Source: Bacillus sp. JCM 19058
Lineage (GTDB): Bacteria; Bacillota; Bacilli; Bacillales_H; Bacillaceae_D
NCBI GenBank assembly: GCA_001310555.1
Contig: BAXO01000019.1
Location: forward strand, 1 to 64,000
Direction: 5' to 3'
DNA: 64,000 bases
The notes under the pieces: model-generated
Told to the model about the DNA's origin: nothing
What the model saw: the letters and a program-made list of their open reading frames with translations, nothing else
Database searches by the model: none
Position numbers and translations under genes: made by a program
Part shown: positions 7,568 to 17,457 of the stretch, one piece after another
How positions within the stretch are numbered: the stretch's first letter is position 1
Layout of the letters: every line of letters starts with the position of its first letter

Positions 7568-8215
7568 TAAACGACCACCTGCTAAAGCAGGTGGATTTGG
7601 ACATGAATGTCGACGACTAAAGTCGTTCTTCAGGCTAAAGTCCTGCTCAAAGTCCTTATGCTTAAGCACACTCTAAATTTGACTAAACTCAATCTTCAAT
7701 CTTGAAAATATCGTTCTTTTCTTCACTGAATTGATTTGTGATATAATTTCTTATCGTTTCTTCATCTACAGTTCCGACTGTTGCGCAGAGATAATCTCTT
7801 GCCCATAAGTGCTGACCCCAATATTTCTTTTTCAACTCAGGAAATTGATCCTGAAGAAGTCTTGATGATCTTCCTTTTAGGCATTGCATAATTTTACTTG
7901 GGGCTAGACTAGGTGGACACGATAACAGTAGATGTATATGATCTTTTCCAACACTCCCTTGCAAGATTGTCATCCCTCTTGCTTCACAGCCTTGCCTGAT
8001 TAATTCTCTGGTTCTGATCGCAATTTGGCCATGCAATACTTTATATCTATATTTCGTTACCCAGATTACATGGTACTTGATATCATATACTGCGTGGCTG
8101 TTCTTCTTATATCCGTCCATACTTTTCACCTCATACCTTTAGTATGGACATCAAAAGATAAGGCTAAAAGCGGATACCGTCTAAAGACGGTGGAGTTAGA
8201 CCACGCATTTGGAAA
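7568..8215 (-). mobile_element. IS200/IS605-type insertion sequence
   Basis: It contains an intact HUH transposase flanked by sub-terminal hairpins rather than inverted repeats. The tnpA-distal side has ACCGTCTAAAGACGGT (8176-8191). The other side has a perfect hairpin of CCACCTGC and GCAGGTGG (7575-7594) and two more small hairpins near 7610 and 7632. All have CTAAAG in the loop. The right edge touches the group II intron. Exact tips cannot be fixed without an empty site. Confidence 0.75.
7689..8129 (-). CDS. tnpA: IS200/IS605 TnpA, HUH (Y1) transposase
   Basis: A complete 146-residue Y1 transposase. It has the conserved N-terminus HAVYDIKYHVIWVTKYRYKV, the HUH metal site as HIHLLL (residues about 66-71) and the C-terminal helix with VDEETIRNYITNQF that carries the nucleophile Tyr. 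It cuts and joins single-stranded DNA at hairpin-marked ends without target duplication. The length matches the family. The frame is intact, and no tnpB partner is present, as in IS200 proper. Confidence 0.9.
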   Translation of the reverse strand: MKSMDGYKKNSHAVYDIKYHVIWVTKYRYKVLHGQIAIRTRELIRQGCEARGMTILQGSVGKDHIHLLLSCPPSLAPSKIMQCLKGRSSRLLQDQFPELKKKYWGQHLWARDYLCATVGTVDEETIRNYITNQFSEEKNDIFKIED

Positions 8216-8235
8216 TTAAAAATATAATCGATTCG

Positions 8236-9772
8236 TTACAATAATTTGCTTAGCAACATTCTTGACTTATGTTTTATTCCTTTACGGCTATGTTTGCATT
8301 TAACAATTTTAACCCCTCTAGTTTCAATAACCTTTAAAGATTTGCTTGACCATACACCACTTTCATTCACAAGTCGAGAAAGTAACAAATCATAGATATA
8401 CTTCCACTCCTGAATTGTAGAGGAAGATAAAACCAACATGGATAAAGAACGTTGTTCACGTTCTACCTCAATAATTTTGAATAGTTTTCCATTCATCATA
8501 TATACCTCTGCAATCACATAACGTCTTTTTGTAACACCATCACTAAGCTTCGTAAATTTTCGATCTCCTAGCCCCTCTGGTAATACATTAGTAAATGCCC
8601 GAATTGCCTTTACCTCTGGATATTGCTCTAGCACTTTTAAGACATTAACAAAGTCCTGTAACTCCCCTTGCGCCTTTATTTCATGCAGCATTTGATGCTC
8701 TAAGCCTCTTGCCAGTTGCTGACCACTACTATCTGCTGTAGAACGAATGGAATTATCCTCACCATAGTACCTCTTTGTATTTTCATCCTCCACCAAACGT
8801 TGTTTTGCAGATCCACGTTTGGTCCGTTTGACTCTAGGGACTGAGGTATATTCATGGCTTAATTGATTCATCTGTACAAAATCAAAATCCTCCGTGGATC
8901 CATCTACCTGTTCATCTAATGTAAAACCTTCTCCATCTTCGTTTTTATTTATTGAGCGATATGTGTATTTTTTTCGCTTCATTCGACTTCTCTTTGTCTT
9001 GAATTTCCGGATGTGAAATCGAGATATTTTCATATGGAATATGCTTATTCTTTACATTCACAATTTGTAATACCGTCCATGTGTTATTGTTCTCCTTCAC
9101 GCGAGCAGTTATGGTAATTGGTTGTGTGAAATTCCATTCAAACTTCAATGTCTGTTCCTGTAACCATGTGAAGGCAAGGCTTTCATAGACCTGACGCAAA
9201 TCGCGATTCGTTAATAGCCAAACCAATTGATAAAGGAATGCTCTTTTGGTATATTTCAATTCATACAGTGATGAAAAACTAAGATGAATATTGTTTTGTT
9301 TATATGTTTCTGTGAAGAACTGCGGAAATGAATTGGATTCAAACAAGCGATATAAAAGAAAGCCGTTTGGGGCTAATATACTGCGCAACACTTCAACGAC
9401 TGGCAGAATGACAGTCTTGCCATCATTGTTAAATATGAAACTTCGTGAAGTTGCAGGGGTATTATTTCCTTGAATCTTCCAGGATCTTTCGTAATACCTG
9501 GGACTATTAGGATAAATAGTAATATCTACTTCTTGCGCCCCTTGGGGTGGCTGACTTGTGGTAATGACACCACCACTATAATAATGTTGGATAGCCAAAC
9601 AAGGTAACGTGCCCCAATCCAATAGCACCTTCTTTGTAACTCCCTTTGATTGAAAATACGCATACAGCATGATTTTATTATCATAATGAAAAGGATCGCC
9701 AATCCAAATTAGTCTTGCTTTCTCTCCTTTTACGAACGGCCATTTAATTTTAACCTGTTGTGCGTTCATCAT
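8236..9772 (-). CDS. tnsE: TnsE, replication-guided target selector (frameshifted)
   Basis: The last gene of the tns operon, about 512 residues (Tn7 TnsE is 538). In Tn7, TnsE directs insertion into conjugating plasmids and replicating DNA by binding the sliding clamp and recessed 3' ends. The N-terminal half carries KARLIWIGDPFHYDNKIMLY, and the C-terminal half contains KFTKLSDGVTKRRYVIAEVY and IQEWKYIYDLLLSRLVNESG, fitting the TnsE C-terminal DNA-binding domain. The frame breaks between about 8945 and 9033, near an A7 run. The start overlaps the tnsD stop. The call rests on order, length and weak motif similarity. Confidence 0.7.
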
Positions 9773-11619
9773 TATCCACTTCCTGTTTCATATCAATATA
9801 CGCTTCTAAATAAGGTTTTATTTCATGAAAATGATGCGATTTAACGGCACCCATACGTTGTACTTTCCACAATACCACCGTTTTTTTTCTCATGTAGCAT
9901 TTGATCTATGATTTTACAACAACGGCGAATTTGAAATTGCGGAACTGATTCTGTGATGTTACTTAAGAGTTTCCAGGTTTTAGGCAGTTTGTTCAGATGT
10001 TTCTCTAAGTTAGATAAGATTCCTAACTGTTTACCGATTAGAGAATTTGTTATCCGGACAGGTTTTTCCAACGCCAACAACTCAGTATATAACTTTTTTT
10101 ATTTTTGCACAATAGTCGTTATCCCTTGCAGACCAATCAACAATTGTATTAGCACATGTTTGTCGACGTTTCTTTGGGAGATGTTTCAATAACCATTCCC
10201 TATCATGGCGATATAAGTAGGTATATTCCCTTTTAAAACGTTCCCTAATTTGTGTTCTTGAATCATTAGGATATTGTTGCATCCCTTCCAGCAGTTGTTG
10301 CCGGTATTGCTGTAACAGTGCATGATTCCCTCTACTTTCGGCATTTTCCTTTTGTCCATCCTTAGATAAATACTTTTTCACCGTCTTAGAATCAACCCCC
10401 AGCATTTTAGCCATTGCTCTAATGCTCAAATCCCCCTTGTTTGCTAAGGTATGTAATTTTGCCTCCCACGGATTTCCAAATGCTTTTACTCGACCGATGC
10501 GATATTGATCCTCATTGGATTTATCGGGACCCTTTCTAGCATAAATAAAGCCACAAGAACATTCGAACGTGCCAATAGGGCAGATGATTTATAATCCCTT
10601 GTAATATTTACGTGTTGGATTACCGGTTGTTTGTAGTGATCAGCAGCCTTATTCAGGCACGGCCACGGGCCTTTACCGAATGGACCTACATCTTCTTTAT
10701 CTTGTAAAATACTCTTTACATCTTTGTCTAAAAAGTAAAGGAAAAATAGGTGGCGCAAAGGATGCACATGACGCTTTTCGTTGCGGGTTAATACCTTTAA
10801 CCAATTGTATTCATTTTCCTCATTTAACCCAGACTCATACCTTTTTAGAAAACCTTTAGGGAATTTTGCTTGAAATGCTTCAAATAATTCCTTTTGCCTT
10901 ATTTGATTCGACGTAGTAATTAAATTCTTTTCCCTAAGAAGGGATCGATATCTTTTAAAGACATCTTCACGTGAGAATGTTTCAATATCAATATTCAATA
11001 GTTGATATGCCATTTTTGCTAGGCTTACCCGGACATCAAAATGATTCGGAGACTTCATTTCCTGTAAATTAGAAGAGTCTATTCTATTTGCCTCAAACCG
11101 AATAAACTTGATTCGACTTTGCTCGATAAAGGCGTCTGGATATTTCTTCCGCTGTAAATGATGATGTACACACAAGTCTATCCCTTGTAATTGGTGTTCC
11201 CGATGTATGTATGGTTCACCGTACTTATCCATATCGACTTGGGCGCATTGCGAGCAATAGTATAGTTCATCTTTCTTACAAATGCCTCCAGCAACCATTC
11301 CTAGTCTCGTATAAAGACCTCTTCCATTACCTTGAACGTCCAGTATAATTTCTTGCTGTCGCTGTTTGGAAAGGAATGGAGCATAAAACGGATAAATGGT
11401 GTGTTTCGCTAACAAATGCCCTACTGAATAATTATTTCCCAACTGGTGAGTAAGAGCATGTAAATGACTGCCTATCTCTACACTCGGTATCACCGAGCGA
11501 CTTTGAAATACTTCCTCCAACGTGTCTTTGTAATCAATATTTCCACTGTAAAAGTGATAACGGGCAATTGCTGAATAAATCAACTCATCTGGATATGGCT
11601 CCGTAAAGAATGGCAGCAT
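9750..11619 (-). CDS. tnsD: TnsD/TniQ-family target selector (frameshifted)
   Basis: About 623 residues after joining frames. The TniQ N-terminus is clear: FFTEPYPDELIYSAIARYHF, a zinc-type cluster YYCSQCAQVDMDKYGEPYIHREHQ, then GIDLCVHHHLQR. Further on are a second Cys pair (FECSCGFIYARKGPDK) and a helix-turn-helix (LSIRAMAKMLGVDSKTVKKYL). TnsD binds the 3' end of glmS and recruits TnsC; the element lies exactly there. Breaks occur near 10575 (a missing C), 10090 (A7 for A6) and 9881-9888 (T8 for T7). It starts 12 bases after tnsC and its end overlaps tnsE. Confidence 0.85.
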
Positions 11620-11631
11620 GCGAACTCCCTC

Positions 11632-13300
11632 CTAATAAAATTCCTCCAATGGACTTTTAATGTACCCTTTTGCCTTTAATAACTCATAGGGATGTTGCTT
11701 TTTGTCCAATGCTCGCTTTCTCAGCGTTAACAATGGTAGTACACCCGCATTTTTCGATTTAGCCTTCGTTTTTTTTGTTCTTTCTTTTGTTGATTTAAAG
11801 CAATTGCCTCTTGAATAACATCTGATTTAAGTTGATGAAAATCAGTATCAAGTGGACTTTTTTTCAACTGTCATTTGTGCCAATTTTTTTAATGTCTTTA
11901 TCCTTCAAGCTATCAAAAATACCAAGGGCGGCTACTTCAATATATAAATTTTCAATTCTATCTTGCCGTTTATACTGAATTGCATTTTGTCTGTCTCTAA
12001 ACATTTCTTGAATACGTCCTGCAATTTCCGTATCTCGCTTATGATTCAGCATGATTTCATCCAGGTTAATCATGATATCCTCATATTTCATCATGTCAGC
12101 TAAATTATTTGTCCGAATAGCTGTCATCATTGGTTGAATTGTTTGCATATCTTCTTTGGCGGTCTTTTTTAGTACTTGAGATGTTAAAATCTCATCCGGA
12201 TTACTCTCGTCAAATAATGCTCGTTCCTGTGCTAAAATAAATAGATTTACAGCGACAGAAGTAATGCCTTGGCATTCATGGTAAAATGCCCTCTTAGTCT
12301 CTTCAGTAAGTTCTGAATGGGTTTTTAAGCACTGTAATTCCCAAAGTGTTTCCAGAAAGAATTCCCACTCTTCACTATCCTCCGCCATCCGATCCCAAAT
12401 AATGGCCCCATCACTTGCAGCTCGTCTTGCCTGTCTAAAGTTTCCTTTAAATAATTTTTGTGCTTTTGAAGTCCCGATTAAGACTGTTGGAATGCCAACA
12501 GTATTTGACAGAGTTACAAAGAAATTCAGCATTTCTTCCTGATCATTTTTAGAATGTAATAGATGTTGGATTTCATCAATAACTAAAACACCAATACCAT
12601 ACATACTTGCCAGAGATGTCATATGCAAAAGCATTGTCGATGTTACCCGGTTTAAATAGCCGAACTTTTCGAGATATCGTGTTCCCAGCAAATCATCAAT
12701 CGCTTTAAAGAAGCTCTTACAAAGAGTAGATAGGCTTCCATCATAAGGACAATCAATTTTAAGCCAAACAATTTGGGTTCGGTTAAACGGCTGCCCCTTG
12801 TATTCTTCATGCTTGATTACCTGCGGATACATAAGCAAAAGACGTTCAATTGCCGTGGTTTTACCAATCCCGGAAATCCCGATAATGGATAAACTATCGG
12901 CTGTTGAGCGAATATAATTCAGTCGTTCATCAATATATTTATGTGTCGTCTCTTCTTCACGCAATTCATGTAATACACGAATACGCTCTAAATAGGTTAG
13001 ATCTAGTGGATTTCGTGCTAAATAACTTCGCCGAATCAATGTAGACAATCGGCGTTCTACCTCAAAGTGAATCGGCAATGGCTGGATAAAGTTCCTGACA
13101 CGCTTTAATACATGATAACGAATATTCGTTTCGCTTAATTTATCTTGATCACTAATTCGTGGAGTCACCATAAATCGTTCTAGCACTTCATCCTCACTAA
13201 AAATAGGTGGAAGAGTCTCAATGAAAGGATTATTGGTATATTCACTTAAAGGTTGTTCTTTATAATTAGCTTTCTCAAATTCTCCTTTTAGGACAACCAT
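11632..13300 (-). CDS. tnsC: TnsC, AAA+ transposition regulator (frameshifted at the C-terminus)
   Basis: About 556 residues, like Tn7 TnsC (555). It is the ATPase that links target selectors to TnsAB. Walker A is GISGIGKTTAIERLL, Walker B VLVIDEIQHLL, sensor 1 LIGTSKAQKLF, and an arginine-rich RQARRAASD follows. The first 475 residues are in one frame. The tail is split near 11887 (A7 run) and again near 11850 and 11780, recovering TVEK, DTDFHQLKSDVIQEAIALNQ and a conserved-looking end LLKAKGYIKSPLEEFY with stop at 11632-11634. I take the ATG at 13300, one base after the tnsB stop. Confidence 0.9.
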
Positions 13301-13301
13301 G

Positions 13302-15469
13302 TCATTTGTTTTTGCCAAATTCCTCATCCCTTTTCCTCTTGAGTTTTTGCATTAGACGTGAGGTTGGTTTCTTCTGTGGTGAATTATCTTTTTTTTCCTT
13401 TGTTTCAAAATCTATTATATCTACTAGCGTTTCATCCAGCTTTTCATCTAAATTGAATTTTTCATTTTCTCGATTTAACATTTTTTTCTACCTGTCGGTT
13501 TACCCGTATATCACGTAGCTTTTCAGATTTGTTAATTGGTTGTGTTACAGATTGTTTTTTTGTCTTCCATTGCCTGTTTAACAATTCCTTCAATCGCTAA
13601 ATCCGCATTAATTGTGTTTTCTCTCTGTTTAACTTGTTCTTCAGCTTTCGCTTCTACTAAAAGATTCTGATAAAATTCTATTTCCTCTAGCGTATCCCCC
13701 TTATATTCCTTGCTAGTTTCCAATAGATAACAAGTATCAAAATCCCACCCATCGGCGTGTGGTATATAGATTTGATTCATTTCTCGGGGATCATACAAAA
13801 CTTCAATACTTGTATTTTTAAGTCTCAAATACACTGTTCATTAAGAGCCTTTTCAGACCCATAGAATAAACCTTTAAATTTAAGTCCAGCCCGGGTAATT
13901 CGCGCTCTCCCTTTCGGTAACAAATTCATTCTGAGTATGCTTTTATCAGTTACAGTTTGTAGACGTCCTTTTTTATTCGCAATACCCCAATTCCACAAAT
14001 TAATCGGTGTTGCTGTTAATCCACTGGTAATCATTCCTTTTTCAAGTGGATATTTTTCTATGATTTTCTGATTATGTTTCAACACTAAATGAATTACAAC
14101 TTTGATGAATTCCTCCAGATTCAAACTGGCATCTAAACGATAGTCCCGATCTCCCCGTTCACGAAATTCCTTTTGGATAGCGCCTGGAGTTTTTCGCTTA
14201 ATTTTTCCATTAATTGTTCGGAATTGCCGTTCAATAATTCCTTTTAAATCCCCACGATATGCAGATGTATTTTCAATTTTAATATTTAAGTTATTAATAA
14301 GATTATCTACCGAATACCCTTCGAATTCACCCCGGTCAGCAATAATAATTTCCGGTAAATGCCTTACCGGCCATTGGTTTTCATCAATATTAATGTTGAA
14401 TTGCTGACAGTATTCAACTTTATTAGCCACCATGTTATCTAAAGCCATCATCGCTCCAATCCATGACGGACCTTCCAGTCCAACGTAAATCCCCGTAACC
14501 ATCCGTGAATAGACGTCAATAACACCATATACAACAGGACGGCCAATAACCAAAGATCTATCGAAAGAACTAACCAAATAAATATCGGCAATCGTCGCAT
14601 CTATTTGGAAACGAGTTCCAGGTCCATCTGTCTCCAGAGTGGAGTTACTTAAAATTGGGCGATGTTTCAAATCAAATTCTTTTGCACTTATACGTAAAGT
14701 AATGTCTTGTTGCGGATCTTCGTATTTCTTAAACCAATAATAAAACTGATTGTAAGTAGGTATTCTCGAAGCATCCCACACTTTATATTTCAATATGTTA
14801 TTCTCATGATATTGATCTGAATAAAACTTTCGAAGTAGATAATCATACGTTTCTGCTAAAGAAATCTGCTCTTTCTTTCGGTAGTATTTCTTAATAACAA
14901 AGGCAAATTGCTTTTTCACTTCCTCTGTAATATTAATCCCTTGCTGACTATTATCAGATAAAGCATACTTTCTTGGTCTACCTACTTTCGATTCTGAAAG
15001 GTCTCTCTCTTTCCCCTTGCCTCCTGAATACATATAGTCAGGTAAAAGCGCATTTTTATTTAAGCCACGTTGCCAAAAGCGAGAAAATGCACGCTTTACT
15101 TTTAATTTACTTATTCCTGACTCTGAAGCAATTTCTGCAAACGTTCTTTCTCTAGTTTTCTTCTCTAATAATCTTTCTTTAGATACATTCCATGCCTCTG
15201 ATATAATTTGCCAATCTTCATCACGTTTCTGTCGTTGTTTTTTTCGTTAAATCACTATCTGAGTAGCTTTTTGCATAGGGATCTGGAATAGCCAATAAGA
15301 CTTCTGATTGTACCTCGGCTTCGAGTGTGGCAAGATCTATTTTCTTTGGAATTGTTGTATCTCCATGCAGATCGACATAATAAGCAATTGGATCATTAAT
15401 ATCTATCACTCGCAAACGATTCTTATCGTCCTTATTAATGAACTGATATACTTGATTGTAAAAAATCAT
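13302..15469 (-). CDS. tnsB: TnsB, DDE transposase (frameshifted)
   Basis: About 720 residues (Tn7 TnsB 702). It binds the end repeats and makes 3' nicks and strand transfer with an RNase-H fold. The catalytic triad is visible: FQIDATIADIYL (Asp), IIIADRGEFEG (Asp) and DLKGIIERQFRT (Glu). The N-terminal DNA-binding part lies in another frame (ISEAWNVSKERLLEKKTRER, then TFAEIASESGISKLKVKRAF). The C-terminus, expected to contact TnsC, continues past 13532 in a third frame to EEFGKNK. Breaks: A7 near 15240, near 13835, A7 near 13560 and A7 near 13484. Its start overlaps the tnsA stop by ATGA. Confidence 0.9.
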
Positions 15470-16303
15470 ATCGCCTTCACCTTTTCTGAAAAGTCTTTTC
15501 TTACGGTTTTTATTGAAACAGTTTGATTAACATCGAGTTCCACAGATAAATCTATTTCTATTGTTTTGGTAATGACAAGATGCTTGAATAGCGTTATCCC
15601 ACTGCCTACTGATAACCCATAATTTTTTTTCTAACTGATGCGCAACCTCTCTTACAGAAAATTCCTTAGATAATAGCTTACCTATTAGGTATACACTATA
15701 ATCATCCAGTTCAGATTGCCCGATTTCTTGGAAACCATCAATATATCTCAAATCAGCATAACTATGAACAAATGCTATGTTTGTTGTCATAGTTTTGGAA
15801 ATTTCGTTTTCTGTTACAATCCCCCAGTTGATTCCTTTACGCTCCCAATAAACACGCTCAATTTCAAATTTTTCTAGTACGCGTTCATCTGCCAAATCAT
15901 TTTTATACTTTATTGTTCGTGCTACATCGGTATTTTCCTGTCCTTTGGTTGTTACAACGAAATCAGTTGTCATGACAATAGGTTCTTGTGTTTTAGGTTC
16001 TATAGAATGTTTAATACCTAACTCATCAGCAATTAATAAAGTCTCTTCAATCGGAAGAAGTGGATACTGTTCGCGGATATCAACAACTTCATCGGAATAT
16101 TCCAGTAAATAAAAGTAATTTCGTTCCAAATCAGAAAGGAAATCGTATTGTCTTGGAATTTTAATACCCTTTAAGCGAGTAGATCTCCCAAGAGAGGATA
16201 CATCCTGAATGTGTAGCCATGGTTTATATTCTATTCCTAAACCTAGTCCACGACCGTCTTTTTGCATCTTATCAACTGATTGAGAGCGCTTACGTTTAGC
16301 CAA
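15466..16303 (-). CDS. tnsA: TnsA endonuclease (frameshifted near the C-terminus)
   Basis: About 279 residues (Tn7 TnsA 273). It makes the 5' cuts that, with TnsB, give cut-and-paste transposition. Catalytic residues expected in the type II restriction-like fold are present: Glu in YFYLLEYSDEV, Asp in MTTDFVV and Lys in RTIKYKND. The TTG start at 16303 is chosen because AAGGGGG lies about 10 bases upstream and the relic copy in element B starts at the same residue. The frame breaks near 15625 (a long A run) and continues as SVGSGITLFKHLVITKTIEI, the usual winged-helix end, to a stop overlapping the tnsB start. Confidence 0.9.
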
Positions 16304-16431
16304 ATCATATTTCCCCCTTGTCCACTTTTTGACGACAATTTGCATATGTAAAACTTTCAAATCGGAAAGCACTTTATAGTCATTTCATATTCTTCACTTT
16401 ATTCTTTATTAGCTGCCTTTCACTCAAACAA

Positions 16432-17256
16432 CTATAATTTTTCTTTTAACTTATTTAGTAAGAATTCGGATATTACCCCCATGCTTTCTATTGCAGTCTT
16501 GGCTTCTGTATCAGTTATCGTGGGCAAAAAAGGCCGTCCGTGTCCCGTCCCCTGTTTATTTCGCAGATTATTTACAGAACACCCCAGTTCGTACATGCTA
16601 TTTTCAAAACGAGACGTGACCTCGTTATCACCTTTAGTTTTTGGGGTAGACAAACCCAAAAGATGAAAAGCAAGTCCCAATAGGGTTGGAAAATTACTTT
16701 GCTTATACTCGCCTAACCTCCTTGTTATAACATGTGCTGCAACAGCTTCTAATAAGTCTTTACTAGTTCCAGTTAACAATGCTGCATCCGATGCACCTTT
16801 TTTGGCGCGACGGGTATAACTCATTAAAGCTTCTTCCATTTCTAAATCACTAAGGTTGTTCAATACAATTGGGGTAACCATCCCATCACTTGATAATACA
16901 ATTCCTTCAGCTTTTAGCGAACTTCGAAGGTTCCGAATAGATTCGTGACCTACAAAATTCGGAGAGTCTTCCCGGAATCCACCATGTCCCCTAATTAAAG
17001 AAAGAAGGGAACTAACAAAGATTTCTCCAGTTTCCTGATTGTATTCCAAAGCCCAGTTCAAAACGGCATTTACTCTTTTGGCTTTACCAACATTGGTATT
17101 TTGACCATTTAATTTCGGATCACCTTTATCCAATCTGTTACGAAGGATAATATTATCTAGGTCGGCATGACTCGGTTTACGAGTTACTACTAAGGCATCG
17201 TCTACTACTTGTGAAATCGCAACAGCAATTTCATCATTTAAAGGTAATTTCTTCAT
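16432..17256 (-). CDS. Abortive-infection-like protein (Abi_C-type C-terminus)
   Basis: A 274-residue soluble protein, intact. The C-terminal third contains FENSMYELGCSVNNLRNKQG followed by TGHGRP, fitting the Abi_C pattern (LRNKxGxGHG) found in phage abortive-infection proteins. The N-terminal part (residues 1-150) is mostly helical and not recognised. It is the first gene inside the right end of element C and precedes tnsA in the same direction, so it may share the tns promoter. Element B has no gene at this place. The ATG at 17256 has GGGGGAGGAAAG upstream. Function in defence is inferred from the domain only. Confidence 0.65.
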   Translation of the reverse strand: MKKLPLNDEIAVAISQVVDDALVVTRKPSHADLDNIILRNRLDKGDPKLNGQNTNVGKAKRVNAVLNWALEYNQETGEIFVSSLLSLIRGHGGFREDSPNFVGHESIRNLRSSLKAEGIVLSSDGMVTPIVLNNLSDLEMEEALMSYTRRAKKGASDAALLTGTSKDLLEAVAAHVITRRLGEYKQSNFPTLLGLAFHLLGLSTPKTKGDNEVTSRFENSMYELGCSVNNLRNKQGTGHGRPFLPTITDTEAKTAIESMGVISEFLLNKLKEKL

Positions 17257-17303
17257 GTGCTTTCCTCCCCCTTGTTTAAAAACCATGATAATTTACCAAA
17301 TAT

Positions 17304-17346
17304 AAAACACTCCCTTACGAACATACTATCGTAAAGGAGTGTTTTT
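17304..17346. promoter_or_regulatory. Inverted repeat between right end C and the Abi-tns operon
   Basis: AACACTCCCTTACGA and TCGTAAAGGAGTGTT form a nearly perfect inverted repeat around ACATACTA. It sits just inside the TnsB-site array and 50 bases before the first start codon. Possible roles are an operator for the operon or a terminator insulating it from glmS. Compare the similar placement in element B (2690-2728). Confidence 0.5.
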
Positions 17347-17430
17347 ATCAAACTTTATTATAAATTATCGATCTTTATTTCAAATGATCAACCTTTATTA
17401 TAAATTATCAAACTTTCTTTCAAAGCCACA
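17344..17430 (-). repeat. Right end of element C, four contiguous TnsB-like sites
   Basis: Read from 17430 on the minus strand there are four sites with a period of about 21 bases: CTTTGAAAGAAAGTTTGATA, TTTATAATAAAGGTTGATCA, TTTGAAATAAAGATCGATAA and TTTATAATAAAGTTTGATAA. This is the contiguous arrangement of a Tn7 right end. Confidence 0.85.
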
Positions 17431-17457
17431 AACAGCCTACCGCCAAAAACTCCTCTA
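17431..17457. other. Tn7-type attachment site downstream of glmS
   Basis: There are 24 bases between the element C terminus (17430) and the glmS stop codon (17455-17457, TAG on the minus strand). The flanking five bases AACAG differ from the left-hand CAACA by what looks like one lost C. Confidence 0.7.

Larger units (their letters stand above)
2825..17430. mobile_element. Element C: Tn7-like transposon with tnsABCDE, inserted at glmS
   Basis: Left terminus TGTAACTTTAAAATAAAG at 2825; right terminus (minus strand from 17430) TGTGGCTTTGAAAGAAAG. Three spaced TnsB-like sites lie on the left and four contiguous ones on the right. The element encodes TnsA to TnsE in canonical order, all on the minus strand and reading away from glmS. 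It ends 24 bases from the glmS stop codon, the position Tn7 uses. Cargo lies between the left end and tnsE, with one defence-like gene between the right end and tnsA. The left flank is CAACA and the right flank AACAG; one missing C would restore a perfect duplication. Confidence 0.9.

Noticed and set aside
17344..17430. CRISPR-like array of short repeats
   Set aside because: The repeats are contiguous, degenerate and at a transposon end; they are TnsB-site arrays. No repeat-spacer array or cas gene was found in the window.
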